A stretch of 64,000 nucleotides of DNA from Variovorax paradoxus. GTDB lineage: Bacteria > Pseudomonadota > Gammaproteobacteria > Burkholderiales > Burkholderiaceae_C. Location of the stretch: assembly GCF_022009635.1 (NCBI RefSeq), contig NZ_CP091716.1:2805001-2869000 (forward strand), written 5' to 3'. A program made the translations under genes and the position numbers. The notes under the pieces are model-generated. The model was given only the letters and a program-made list of their open reading frames with translations, ran no database searches and had not been told where the DNA came from. Below, piece after piece: positions 47,550 through 56,217 of this stretch (the first letter of the stretch is position 1; each line of letters begins with the position of its first letter).

Positions 47550-48464
47550 ATGCCCCAGCTTCGTCTGCCGTTTTCCTGCGGTGCCGCCGCGTTCGCCCTG
47601 GCTTTCGCGGCCCTGCTGCCCCTGAGCGCCGCGCAGGCCCAGGAGAGCGACACCCTCGCCAAGATCAAGGCCAGCGGCGCCATCACCTTCGGCTACCGCG
47701 AGTCGTCCTTCGGGTTCTCGTACCTCGACGGCAACCTCAAGCCCATCGGCTACAGCATCGACATCTGCAACCGCATCGTCGAGGCGGTGAAGACGGAGCT
47801 GAAGATGCCGGCCATCGAGGTCAAGTACCAGGCCGTGACTTCCGCCAACCGCATCCCGCTGGTGCAGAACGGCACGGTCGACATCGAGTGCGGCTCCACC
47901 ACCAACCTGGTCGAGCGCCAGAAGCAGGTGGCGTTCTCGCCGGACATCTTCCGCTACAACGTGCGCATGCTGGTGAAGGCCGATTCCGGCATCAAGAGCA
48001 TCGCCGACCTGCAGGGCAAGACGGTGGCCACCACCAGCGGCACGACCTCGTTCCGCCTGCTGCGCGAGGCCGACCGGGGCCGCGGCCTGGACGTGACCAA
48101 CCTCCCGGGCAAGGACCACAGCGACTCCTTCCTGCTGGTGGAAAGCGGCCGGGCCCAGGCCTTCGTGCTCGACGACATCCTGCTGGCCGGGCAGATCGCG
48201 AATGCGCGCAGCCCGAAGGACTTCACCATCACCGGCGAAAGCCTGCGCACCGAGAACCAGTCGCTCATGTTCCGCAAGGACGATCCGGTCTTCAAGGCGC
48301 TGGTCGATCGCGTGGTCTCGGGCATGATGAAGTCGGGCGAGATGGAAAAGCTCTACGCGCGCTGGTTCATGTCGCCGATTCCGCCGAAGGGCATCAACAT
48401 CAACTACCCGCTCAACGCCGAGACGAAGGACGCGTTCGCGAATCCCTCGTCCAAAGGCATCTGA
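47550..48464 (+). CDS. Periplasmic amino-acid binding protein (GltI/glutamate-aspartate type)
   Basis: 304 residues from the ATG at 47550 after GAGGAGCG. Signal peptide with LAFAALLPLSAAQA. The mature part has the family-3 solute-binding plan: ITFGYRESSFGFSYLDGN, GYSIDICNRIVEAVK, and VDIECGSTTNLVERQKQVAFS, closest in style to GltI of glutamate/aspartate uptake. No membrane permease or ATPase gene is nearby, so it must use a transporter encoded elsewhere or serve in sensing. Confidence 0.9.
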   Translation: MPQLRLPFSCGAAAFALAFAALLPLSAAQAQESDTLAKIKASGAITFGYRESSFGFSYLDGNLKPIGYSIDICNRIVEAVKTELKMPAIEVKYQAVTSANRIPLVQNGTVDIECGSTTNLVERQKQVAFSPDIFRYNVRMLVKADSGIKSIADLQGKTVATTSGTTSFRLLREADRGRGLDVTNLPGKDHSDSFLLVESGRAQAFVLDDILLAGQIANARSPKDFTITGESLRTENQSLMFRKDDPVFKALVDRVVSGMMKSGEMEKLYARWFMSPIPPKGININYPLNAETKDAFANPSSKGI

Positions 48465-48477
48465 CGCCGACGAACCC

Positions 48478-49119
48478 ATGACCCGCATTGCCCTGATCCA
48501 CGCGCTCTCGCACTCCGTCGCGCCCATCAACGAGGCCTTCGCGCGCGACTGGCCCGAGGCGCAGCGCATGAACCTGCTCGACGACAGCCTTTCGGCCGAC
48601 CTGGCGCGCGGCGGAAAGGGGCTCGACGAGGCGATGCACGAGCGCTTCCAGCGCCTGGCGCAGTACGCGGTCGACACCGGGGCGCGGGGCATTCTCTTCA
48701 CCTGCTCGGCCTTCGGGCCCTGCATCGAGGCGGTGGCGCGGCGGCATGCGGGCATTCCGGTGCTCAAGCCCAACGAGGCCATGATCGACGAGGTGGCGCA
48801 GGGGCAGGGCCGGCTCGGGCTGATCGCCACCTTCGCGCCCACGCTCGCGTCGATGCCGCCTGAATTCCCTCAAGAAACGCCGTTGGAGCTTGCACTGGCC
48901 GAAGGCGCGCTCGATGCGCTGAACGCCGGCGACACGCAGCGCCACGACGCGCTCATCGCCGCCCAGGCCGCCGCGTTGCGCGATCGCGGCTGCACGCGGC
49001 TGGCGCTCGCGCAGTTCAGCATGGCGCGGGCGCGCGCCGCCTGCGAAGCGGCCAGCGGCCTGCCGGTGCTGACCACGGTCGACAGCGCGGTGCGCGCGCT
49101 GCGCCGGCGCTCAGCGTGA
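48478..49119 (+). CDS. Aspartate/glutamate racemase-family protein
   Basis: 213 residues. One active-site Cys is clear, Cys76 in LFTCSAFGP. In the position where the second catalytic Cys is usual (LAQCSM-like), the sequence is LALAQFSMA with Phe180; other cysteines (172 and 189) lie near but not in the motif. A one-cysteine member might act as a decarboxylase or one-direction isomerase rather than a two-base racemase. It follows the binding protein by 13 bases and overlaps the convergent gene by 9 bases. Confidence 0.82.
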   Translation: MTRIALIHALSHSVAPINEAFARDWPEAQRMNLLDDSLSADLARGGKGLDEAMHERFQRLAQYAVDTGARGILFTCSAFGPCIEAVARRHAGIPVLKPNEAMIDEVAQGQGRLGLIATFAPTLASMPPEFPQETPLELALAEGALDALNAGDTQRHDALIAAQAAALRDRGCTRLALAQFSMARARAACEAASGLPVLTTVDSAVRALRRRSA

Positions 49120-49995
49120 GGCGCGCGTGTTTTCGATGACCGAGAACAGCGCCGTCATCGCGATCTGCGCCGCATCGCTGCGGCCCAGCCGGCGCGTGAC
49201 CAGGGTTTCGCGGTCGGTGCCGTCCAGGCCCTGCGACAGGCGGCGGTAGATGTCGGCCGAGGGCATGGTCGCCGAGGTGCCCAGTGCGTCGCAGTAGGTG
49301 TCTGCGAGGATGCCGGTGAGCTGCTCGCTCTGCGCGTTCGACAGCTTCATGGTGTCGCCCGCGAACACGGCGGCGATGCAGTGCATCAGGTAGGCCTGCG
49401 TCTCGAGCGAGAAAGACTGTTGCCGCACATAGCACTCGAAAGCGCCCCAGAACAGTGCCTCCGAGGTGCGGCGCCAGCTCTCGAGCACCTTGCGCGCCTT
49501 GGCCACCAGGTCGGCATGCGCGTCGCCCGGCTCGGTCGGCCGCAGCGCCAGCCCCTGCAGGGTGAGCGAGACCTCGGGCCCTGCGGCGCCGAGGATGAAG
49601 CTCCAGAACTTCCAGCGCGCGTACCACTTCTTGTCGTGCGCGGGGTCCAGGGGTTCGAGCAGCCAGAAGTCGATGCTCTGGGCCGCGTCGGTGCGCTGGC
49701 CGGCGACGAGGCCATCGCCCAGGTCCAGCTCCTGCATGACCGATTCCATGCGGTCGGCGGCAATGTGGCCCTGCGCCACGATGCCGGCCGCGCGGCCGGA
49801 GCGGTCGATGTCGAGCAGCCGCTGCATCAGCTGGCGCAGTTCGGAGGCCGAGGCGCCGGTGGCCTGGACCACCCGCCGCATCGAGGCGCATTGCTCTTTC
49901 TCGATGTCCTGCGTGTTCTTGCGGCGGTCTTCGCCGTGGTCGTCGGCAGTCGAGACATGCTCTTCGAGGCGGTCCCCGAGGGTGAACGTGCGCAT
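49111..49995 (-). CDS. Hypothetical cytoplasmic protein
   Basis: 294 residues from the ATG at 49995 with GGAGGAG about 10 bases upstream; a TTG at 50001 is possible but less well placed. There is no signal peptide. The sequence is mostly helical (VQATGASASELRQLMQRLLDI, then WKFWSFILGAAGPEVSLTLQGLALRPT and LMHCIAAVFAGDTMKLSNAQ). I do not recognise a domain. It stands between the racemase-like and uppP genes. Confidence 0.7.
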   Translation of the reverse strand: MRTFTLGDRLEEHVSTADDHGEDRRKNTQDIEKEQCASMRRVVQATGASASELRQLMQRLLDIDRSGRAAGIVAQGHIAADRMESVMQELDLGDGLVAGQRTDAAQSIDFWLLEPLDPAHDKKWYARWKFWSFILGAAGPEVSLTLQGLALRPTEPGDAHADLVAKARKVLESWRRTSEALFWGAFECYVRQQSFSLETQAYLMHCIAAVFAGDTMKLSNAQSEQLTGILADTYCDALGTSATMPSADIYRRLSQGLDGTDRETLVTRRLGRSDAAQIAMTALFSVIENTRASR

Positions 49996-50151
49996 CGGCA
50001 AAACTCCTCCGGCTCAACCTGTCCGGGCAGTTTCCACTATGGGTCAACGCGGCGCGGCGCGATATCACCTGAACTAGGTATCCTGACGCGCCACCTGAAC
50101 GCTGGCTGACCAGTGCCATCGTGATAATTGCGGCTCTTTCAAGGAGTACGC

Positions 50152-50976
50152 GTGGACATCGTTTTGCTGGTCAAGGCCGCCATCATGGGCATCGTGGAGG
50201 GGCTGACCGAATTCCTGCCGATCTCATCGACCGGCCACCTGATTCTTGCCGGCTCGCTGCTCGGCTTCGACGACGACAAGGCCAAGGTCTTCGACATCGC
50301 CATCCAGACCGGCGCGATCTTCGCGGTGGTGCTGGTCTACTGGGAAAAAATCAAGTCGACCGTGGTCGCGCTGCCCCGGCAGCCGCGGGCGCAGCGGCTG
50401 GCGCTGAACATCTTCATCGGCTTCCTGCCGGCGGTGGTGCTGGGCCTGCTGTTCGGCAAGGTCATCAAGGCGCACCTGTTCATCCCGACCGTGGTGGCCA
50501 GCACCTTCATCATCGGCGGCTTCATCATTCTCTGGGCCGAAAAGCGGCCGCCGGGCTCGGTGCGCGTCGAGCACGTGGACGACATGACGCCCTGGGACGC
50601 GCTCAAGGTCGGCCTGGTGCAGTGCTTCGCGATGATCCCCGGCACCAGCCGCAGCGGCTCGACCATCATCGGCGGCATGCTGCTGGGCCTGTCGCGGCAG
50701 GCGGCGACCGATTTCTCTTTCTTCCTGGCCATCCCGACGCTCATCGGCGCGGGCGTGTACAGCCTCTACAAGGAGCGCGCGCTGCTGTCGGTGGCCGACA
50801 TTCCGCTGTTCGCCGTGGGGCTGGTGTTCTCGTTCGTGAGCGCCTGGCTGTGCGTGCGCTGGCTGCTGCGCTACATCAGCACCCACAACTTCGTGCCGTT
50901 TGCCTGGTATCGCATCGTCTTCGGCATCGTGGTGCTGGCCACGGCCTGGAGCGGCACGGTGGTCTGGGCCGACTGA
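50152..50976 (+). CDS. uppP: Undecaprenyl-diphosphatase (UppP/BacA)
   Basis: 274 residues starting at a GTG at 50152 with AAGGAG 5 bases upstream. Eight hydrophobic segments; the catalytic motifs are [15 protein letters not shown] near the start and [13 protein letters not shown] in the second half, both intact. The enzyme recycles the lipid carrier of cell-wall synthesis by removing a phosphate from undecaprenyl diphosphate at the periplasmic face of the inner membrane. Confidence 0.95.
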   Translation: MDIVLLVKAAIMGIVEGLTEFLPISSTGHLILAGSLLGFDDDKAKVFDIAIQTGAIFAVVLVYWEKIKSTVVALPRQPRAQRLALNIFIGFLPAVVLGLLFGKVIKAHLFIPTVVASTFIIGGFIILWAEKRPPGSVRVEHVDDMTPWDALKVGLVQCFAMIPGTSRSGSTIIGGMLLGLSRQAATDFSFFLAIPTLIGAGVYSLYKERALLSVADIPLFAVGLVFSFVSAWLCVRWLLRYISTHNFVPFAWYRIVFGIVVLATAWSGTVVWAD

Positions 50977-50987
50977 CGTCGCTTCGC

Positions 50988-52904
50988 TCAGGGCCGCGCG
51001 CCCAGCGGCATGCGCAGCAGCACCTGGGTTTCGCCGGGCCTTGATTGCAGCTGCAGCTGCGCTCCGAGCCGCCGCGCGCGGGCGCGCAGGCTGCGCAGGC
51101 CGGCGCCGGTGGCCTTGTCGATGTTCTCCACGACAAAGCCCCGTCCGTCGTCGCGCACGCTGAGCCGAAGCTCCGCCCCGGCGCGCGCCACGGTCACGTC
51201 CACGCGCCGGCTGGCGCTGTGCTTGAGCACGTTGGTCAGCGCCTCCTGCAAGAAGCGCATCAGGTCGAGGCTCTGGGAGGCGGGCAGTTCGAGCGTCTCG
51301 ATGTTCGACACGCTCCAGCGGCAGTCGATGCCGTTGGCGTCCAGCAATTGCGCGCTGCGGTAGCGCATCGGCGCCAGCAGCTCGCCCAGCGCGCGCGCGC
51401 CGTCGTCGCGGCCGGTGGCGTCGATGATCAGCCGCAGGTCGTCGCGCAGGTGCTTGAGCATGGCCAGCAGCTCGGGCGCGCTGAGGTCCTCGGGCGTGCG
51501 CTCCAGCTTGGCGATGCTGCCCACCAGCATGCCGCCGAGCCCGTCGTGCAGGTCGCTCACCAGGTTCATGCGCTCGCCGATGCGCGCATGCGTCAGCTCC
51601 AGCGCATGCTGCTGCGCCAGCGTGGCGGCGAGGTCGGCCTTGGCGGCGTTCACTTCCTCGATCAGCTCGGTGTTGAAGTTCTCGATGCGCTTGAGGCTTT
51701 TCACGAACTGCGCCGCCAGCGTCAGCGCCATGCCCAGCAGCAGGGCGTACGAGGACATCGTCGTGTAGTAGGTATTGCTGTCGATGATCTGCGTGAACAC
51801 CAGCAGGTCGTGCGCACCGGTGAGCGCCGACACCGCCATGAACGGCGCCAGCGAGCGCATCGGGCTGTGGCGGTGGCGCAGCGCGTGCACGATGGAGGTG
51901 CTGTTCACCACGATGACGGTGAGGCCGCCCACCAGCGTCCAGACGGCGCGGTGCGAGATCAGGTCGGCGACGGGCGCCAGCCACAGGTCGAGCACGCCGG
52001 CAGCCACGACCAGCAGCGCGGCGCCCTCGAACCGGGGCATGCGCCGCCCGCAGAAGCGCAGCGCGAAGACCACGTAGCACCAGCCGAAGACCAGCAGCGT
52101 CGAGGTGTTCAGCGCCTGCCAGCCGTGGTTGCTGGCAAAGGGCCAGGGGCTGGTCGCGATCTGGTTGTAGCCGAACAGCAGCCACAGCACCGACATCAGC
52201 GCGAACCAGCCGTAGGCCGTCTCGCGCCGGCGCAATAGCCACAGGGCCGCGAAGAAGGCCGAGGCCGCCGCGCTCACCGCCAGGCCCAGCACCTGCAGGT
52301 CGCGGCGGATCAGCCGCTCGCGTTCGAAGTCCGCCTGCATCGCGGCCGGCTCTCCAAGGCTCACCGGCCCCAGTCCGGCCTGGTAGGCGAACAGGCCCGA
52401 CACCCGCACCAGCAGCGTGTTGGTGCCGGGCCGAAGCAGCGGCGGCGCCAGCAGCCAGTAGCGCGGCGTGTTCCATGCGCGGGTGAGCGGCTCCACCAGG
52501 CTGTCGTCGCGCGAAATCGGCGTGCCGTTGAGCGACACCTCGCCGGCCATGTTCAGGTAGTGCAGCAGCAGGCCGGCTTCATGCACCTGCTCGGGCTGCT
52601 CCCAGGTGAGCCTGTACCAGACCACGCCGTCGAAGCCCGGCCAGCGCGCGGCCCAGCTGTCGGGCAGGGTAACGGGCATCCAGCCTTCGGCGGGCGGGGC
52701 GGTGTCGTTCCAGCCGCTGGCGCGCACGGCCTCGACGCGCAGCGCGGGGGGCTCGGCGGCGGCCTGGGCAAAGGCCGCGGGAGCCGCAAGAAGGAAGAAA
52801 AGCAGCGCGCCCGTCAGCGCAGCAAGCCATGCCGCCGCGCCTGGAACACGGCTTCGGTGCGCGAGTTGACGGCCAGCTTGCGGTAGATGTTCTTGGTATG
52901 GCAT
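50988..52904 (-). CDS. NarL-type sensor histidine kinase with periplasmic jelly-roll sensor and 7TM region
   Basis: 638 residues from the ATG at 52904. A signal-like segment (AALTGALLFFLLAAPAAFAQA) precedes a beta-rich extracytoplasmic domain resembling the galactose-binding-like fold (WYRLTWEQPEQVHEAGLLLH, GEVSLNGTPISRDDS), then about seven helices, as in 7TMR-DISM sensors. The kinase core has VSDLHDGLGG, the HisKA_3 phospho-accepting His, and an ATPase domain (VRDDGRGFVVENI). The start overlaps the 3' end of the response-regulator gene by 91 bases; no standard start lies nearer the signal segment. Confidence 0.9.
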   Translation of the reverse strand: MPYQEHLPQAGRQLAHRSRVPGAAAWLAALTGALLFFLLAAPAAFAQAAAEPPALRVEAVRASGWNDTAPPAEGWMPVTLPDSWAARWPGFDGVVWYRLTWEQPEQVHEAGLLLHYLNMAGEVSLNGTPISRDDSLVEPLTRAWNTPRYWLLAPPLLRPGTNTLLVRVSGLFAYQAGLGPVSLGEPAAMQADFERERLIRRDLQVLGLAVSAAASAFFAALWLLRRRETAYGWFALMSVLWLLFGYNQIATSPWPFASNHGWQALNTSTLLVFGWCYVVFALRFCGRRMPRFEGAALLVVAAGVLDLWLAPVADLISHRAVWTLVGGLTVIVVNSTSIVHALRHRHSPMRSLAPFMAVSALTGAHDLLVFTQIIDSNTYYTTMSSYALLLGMALTLAAQFVKSLKRIENFNTELIEEVNAAKADLAATLAQQHALELTHARIGERMNLVSDLHDGLGGMLVGSIAKLERTPEDLSAPELLAMLKHLRDDLRLIIDATGRDDGARALGELLAPMRYRSAQLLDANGIDCRWSVSNIETLELPASQSLDLMRFLQEALTNVLKHSASRRVDVTVARAGAELRLSVRDDGRGFVVENIDKATGAGLRSLRARARRLGAQLQLQSRPGETQVLLRMPLGARP

Positions 52905-53518
52905 TCCACGGTCAGTCTGGAGATCGACAGCGACTCTGCCATGTCGCGGTTGCTCAGGCCTTGCGACACGAGCTCGAGGATCTTGTGCTCGCGGCGCGTC
53001 AGTGCGGCCGGCGTCGTGTCTTCGGCAGCGCCCGGCGGCGCGTCGGCCGGCACCTGCTGCGTGGCGAGCCAGCCCAGGATGTGGCGCGCGATGCTCGGGT
53101 CGATGGGGGCGCCGCCCTGCTGGATGCTGCGCAGCGCGATGCCCAGTTCGATGTCGTCGCGCTCCTTCAGCAGGTAGCCGATGGCGCCGGCTCGCAGGGC
53201 CGCGAAGATGACTTCCTCGGTGCGCCAGGCCGAGATCACCACCGCCGGCAAGCCCGGGCGGCAGGCCCGCAGCCAGCCGATCAGCTCGACGCCGCTGGCG
53301 TCGGGCAGCCCGATGTCGACCAGCACCACGCCGTAGTCATTCGCGCCCAGCAGCTGCTTCGCCCCGGCGACGCTGTCGGTCACCGCGATGCTGTTTTCGT
53401 CGCAGCCGAGCGTGGACAGCACGTAGCGCAGTCGCTCCTGCATGGCCGGGTCATCCTCGACGATGAGGGTGGGGCTCAGGGAGACGGGTTCGGCTTCTTC
53501 GGCAGGGACTCGGGACAT
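52814..53518 (-). CDS. NarL/LuxR-family response regulator
   Basis: 234 residues. The receiver has VEDD at 20-23, phospho-accepting Asp68 in VVLVDIGLPDASG, and the Lys in IGYLLKERDD. The C-terminal LuxR HTH has LTRREHKILELVSQGLSNRDMAESLSISRLTVECHTKNI. It is the upstream gene of the pair and its last 91 bases overlap the kinase start, so the two are surely co-expressed. No target genes can be inferred from the window. Confidence 0.92.
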   Translation of the reverse strand: MSRVPAEEAEPVSLSPTLIVEDDPAMQERLRYVLSTLGCDENSIAVTDSVAGAKQLLGANDYGVVLVDIGLPDASGVELIGWLRACRPGLPAVVISAWRTEEVIFAALRAGAIGYLLKERDDIELGIALRSIQQGGAPIDPSIARHILGWLATQQVPADAPPGAAEDTTPAALTRREHKILELVSQGLSNRDMAESLSISRLTVECHTKNIYRKLAVNSRTEAVFQARRHGLLR

Positions 53519-53560
53519 TCGGCGATTCTTCGGCCAGCACGGCGCGACGGATGGAATGTT

Positions 53561-54187
53561 TTAACTGTTTTCCGTGCTGGCCGCCAAGTATGTCCCCGGC
53601 GGGCGACACATGATCGCGTAAGGAGAATCCGTGGTCGGCTCCAGGTACTCCGCCGCGGTGCGAAAGCCCAGCCGCTCGTAGAAGGCCACGCTGCGCGGCG
53701 TGAAGGTTTCCAGGAAGCAGGGCACGCCCGCCGCGTCGGCCTCGGCCAGCGTGGGCGCCAGCAGTTGCGCGCCCAGCCCGCGCCCCTGCGCGGCCGGCGA
53801 GACGCCCAGGATCGACAGATACCAGGCCCCCTGCGGCACCACGGCCGGCGCGCGCGCGGCCATGAATTCGACGATGCGGTGGTAGTTGGCGTGGCCTTTG
53901 GGCCCCAGCGCGGCAGAGAGGAATTCGTTCTTTGCCGCCGATTCGGCCGCATCGACCGCTTCCGCGCGCGGCAGCAGCCACGCGGCCGCGCCGAGCCGGC
54001 CGTCTTCGGTGGTCAGGCAGCGGCCGGTTCGCGCGGCCTCGCCCAGCGAGTAGGCGAAGTAGGAGGCCAGTACTGCCTTGCGGGAAGGCATGTCGTGGTC
54101 GAAATCGACGGAGATCGCGAGATAGAAGGGGTCGACGATCAGTGCGTCGGCCAGCGCGGGCGTGGAGGGGAATTCGGGCTTCGTCAT
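53561..54187 (-). CDS. GNAT-family N-acetyltransferase
   Basis: 208 residues. The acetyl-CoA motif QGRGLGAQLLAPTLAEADAAG is present at about 134-155, followed by FLETFTPRSVAFYERLGF. The N-terminal part is less typical, with LADALIVDPFYLAISVDFD. The acyl acceptor is unknown. It lies on the minus strand 42 bases upstream of the response-regulator start. Confidence 0.85.
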   Translation of the reverse strand: MTKPEFPSTPALADALIVDPFYLAISVDFDHDMPSRKAVLASYFAYSLGEAARTGRCLTTEDGRLGAAAWLLPRAEAVDAAESAAKNEFLSAALGPKGHANYHRIVEFMAARAPAVVPQGAWYLSILGVSPAAQGRGLGAQLLAPTLAEADAAGVPCFLETFTPRSVAFYERLGFRTAAEYLEPTTDSPYAIMCRPPGTYLAASTENS

Positions 54188-54232
54188 GACCCGCGAGATT
54201 CTAGGCAGCGCTTCTGGCGGCCCGCGCCTGCC

Positions 54233-54613
54233 TCAGACCTGCGGAATGCGCGCCGGAATTCCGCCGGGGTCGTACCAGCTGATCGGCCGTATCTCGAACA
54301 CGCCGGTCTCGAAGGCCATCCGGTGCGCCACGTGCGTGGCTTCCTCGACGCTCTCGCATTCGACGACGTACAGCCCCATCAGCTGCTCCGCGGTGTTGGC
54401 GAACGGCCGCTCCGTCACCAGCGGATGCAGGTCGCCGGCGCGGCGCACGGTGGTGGCCGCGTCGGGCATGAAGCGCAGCACCGCGCCGAGCCGGCCCTGT
54501 GCCTGCAGGTCGTCGCGCAGGTCGGCGTGGCGCTCGAGCATGTCTTCCTCCACGTCGGGCTCCCAGGTGGCCTCGGCGGATTCGGAACCGTGGATGAGGA
54601 TGGCATAGAGCAT
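54233..54613 (-). CDS. YCII-related (DGPF-type) small protein
   Basis: 126 residues from the ATG at 54613. It starts LYAILIHGSESAEATW and has LVTERPFANTAEQLMGLYVVECESVEEATHVAHR and FEIRPISW, the ferredoxin-like fold of the YCII/DGPF family, proteins of poorly defined role sometimes coupled to ECF sigma factors. No sigma factor is adjacent. It follows the MocR gene by 31 bases on the same strand. Confidence 0.85.
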   Translation of the reverse strand: MLYAILIHGSESAEATWEPDVEEDMLERHADLRDDLQAQGRLGAVLRFMPDAATTVRRAGDLHPLVTERPFANTAEQLMGLYVVECESVEEATHVAHRMAFETGVFEIRPISWYDPGGIPARIPQV

Positions 54614-54644
54614 GGTCCGTGTCCTTGTCGATTGCTCGAACTCG

Positions 54645-56060
54645 TCAGGCCTTCGAGCGCAGCCTTTTCGCTTCTTGCGCCAGGAAACGATACAGCTTCG
54701 GGTCGTCCGCGTAACCCACGTTGAAGCGCAGCCACGGCGTGGGCCGCAGATCGGTGCGAAAGAGGTCGCCCGGCGCCAGCAGAAAGCTCTCTGCGATGGC
54801 GCGCTGCGCCAGCGCGCGCATGTCGACGTCGTCGCGCTCGAACCGCGCCCACAGGAAGGGGCCGCCCGCCGGACGCGTGAACAGCTGCATGCCGGCCGCC
54901 TCCAGCCGGTCGCACACGGTGCGCTGCGCCGCCTGCAGCTGTTCGGCCAGCTTCGCCACATGGGCTCGGTAGCGGCCCTCGACCAGCACGCCGTGCAGCA
55001 GCCGCTCGGTGAGCTCCGAAGTGGTGAGGCTGTTGACCATCTTCTGCAGGATCATCTTTTCGGCGAACTCCTCGCTGCAGGCGACGAAGCCCACGCGCAG
55101 GGCGGGCGACACCGTCTTGGAGAAGCTGCCGACATGGATCACCCGGCGCAGCCGGTCCAGGCTCGCGAGCGGAGTGGCCGCGCCGGGCGGCTCCAGCCCG
55201 GCCATCACGTCGTTGTCGACGATGTGGAAGTCGAGCTGCTCGGCCAGCCGCAGAATCTGGTAGGCCACGGCCGGCGTGCACTGGCTGCCGGTGGGGTTGT
55301 GCAGGTTGCCGGAGGTGAAGAAGGCCTTGGCGCCGTGCCGCTGCGCCAGCGCCTGCAGCGCCGCGAGGTCGGGGCCGTTGACGGTGCGTTCCACGCCCAC
55401 CAGCTTCAGGTCGAGCGAGCGCAGCATCGCGTACAGGTTGGTCGAGCCGGGCTCGTCGACCAGCACCACGTCGCGCGGCTGCAGCAGGCAGCGCGCCACC
55501 AGGTTCAGCGCCTGCGAGGCGCCGTGCGTCAGCACGATCTGGTGCGGCGCGGTCTCTATGCCCTGCTGCGCGAGCAGCGTCTGTATCTGCTGGCGCAGCG
55601 GCAGGTAGCCGTAGGGCGTGCCGTAGCTCGCCAGGCCGGCGCCCGGCTTGCGCGAGAGCGCGGCCAGCGCGCGGCGCACGCCGTCCATATGCAGCATCTC
55701 GGGCGGGATCCAGCCGCAGCCCGCGTTCAGCAGGGTGCGGTCGTCTTCGTAGACGTGCTTGAGCAGCCACAGCGAGTCGACCGAGGTGCGGCCCAGGAAG
55801 GGCTTGCGCCGCGTGGCCGCGCGCTCGGCCTCGGCCACGTAGTAGCCGCTGGCGCGCCGCGCCTCGACATGGCCCTCGGCCACCAGGCGCTGGTAGGCAT
55901 TGGTGACGGTCATGGTGCTCACGCCGCAGTCGGTGGCGAGCGCGCGCACCGAAGGCAGCTTGTCGCCGGGCTTCATGGCGCTCGATGCGATCTGCGCCAG
56001 CAGGGCGTCGTAGAGCTGGCGCACCAGCGGCGCGGGCAGCGAAGGGTTGACAGTGATCAC
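54645..56060 (-). CDS. MocR-type regulator (GntR wHTH fused to aminotransferase)
   Basis: 471 residues from a GTG at 56060; a GTG at 56114 would add 18 residues. The N-terminal wHTH has LVRQLYDALLAQIASSAMKPGDKLPSVRALATDC, with VSTMTVTNAYQRLVAEG. The rest is a class I aminotransferase domain, with the PLP lysine in HVGSFSKTVSPALRVGF. Such proteins sense PLP-linked amines and regulate divergent genes. It is divergent from the peptide transporter/AzlCD/amidase operon, its probable target. Confidence 0.9.
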   Translation of the reverse strand: MITVNPSLPAPLVRQLYDALLAQIASSAMKPGDKLPSVRALATDCGVSTMTVTNAYQRLVAEGHVEARRASGYYVAEAERAATRRKPFLGRTSVDSLWLLKHVYEDDRTLLNAGCGWIPPEMLHMDGVRRALAALSRKPGAGLASYGTPYGYLPLRQQIQTLLAQQGIETAPHQIVLTHGASQALNLVARCLLQPRDVVLVDEPGSTNLYAMLRSLDLKLVGVERTVNGPDLAALQALAQRHGAKAFFTSGNLHNPTGSQCTPAVAYQILRLAEQLDFHIVDNDVMAGLEPPGAATPLASLDRLRRVIHVGSFSKTVSPALRVGFVACSEEFAEKMILQKMVNSLTTSELTERLLHGVLVEGRYRAHVAKLAEQLQAAQRTVCDRLEAAGMQLFTRPAGGPFLWARFERDDVDMRALAQRAIAESFLLAPGDLFRTDLRPTPWLRFNVGYADDPKLYRFLAQEAKRLRSKA

Positions 56061-56097
56061 GGCAAGGCGTGCACGCTTCGTGTGCACGAAAAACCCC

Positions 56098-56118
56098 AAC
56101 ACGGGGACAAACACGGGG
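56098..56118. promoter_or_regulatory. Direct repeats near the MocR gene start
   Basis: AACACGGGG at 56098-56106 and again at 56110-56118, a 12-base period. MocR regulators often bind direct repeats, so this is a candidate site. If the longer MocR start (56114) is used, the repeats partly fall in coding sequence. Confidence 0.4.
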
Positions 56119-56217
56119 CGGACGAGCGACTGTTCTACTACAGAGCAATCAAACTGTATATATGCATTTGACCTGACAGATGACTCAATGGAGCCCTTGC
56201 CGTCTTCAGGAAATCAA

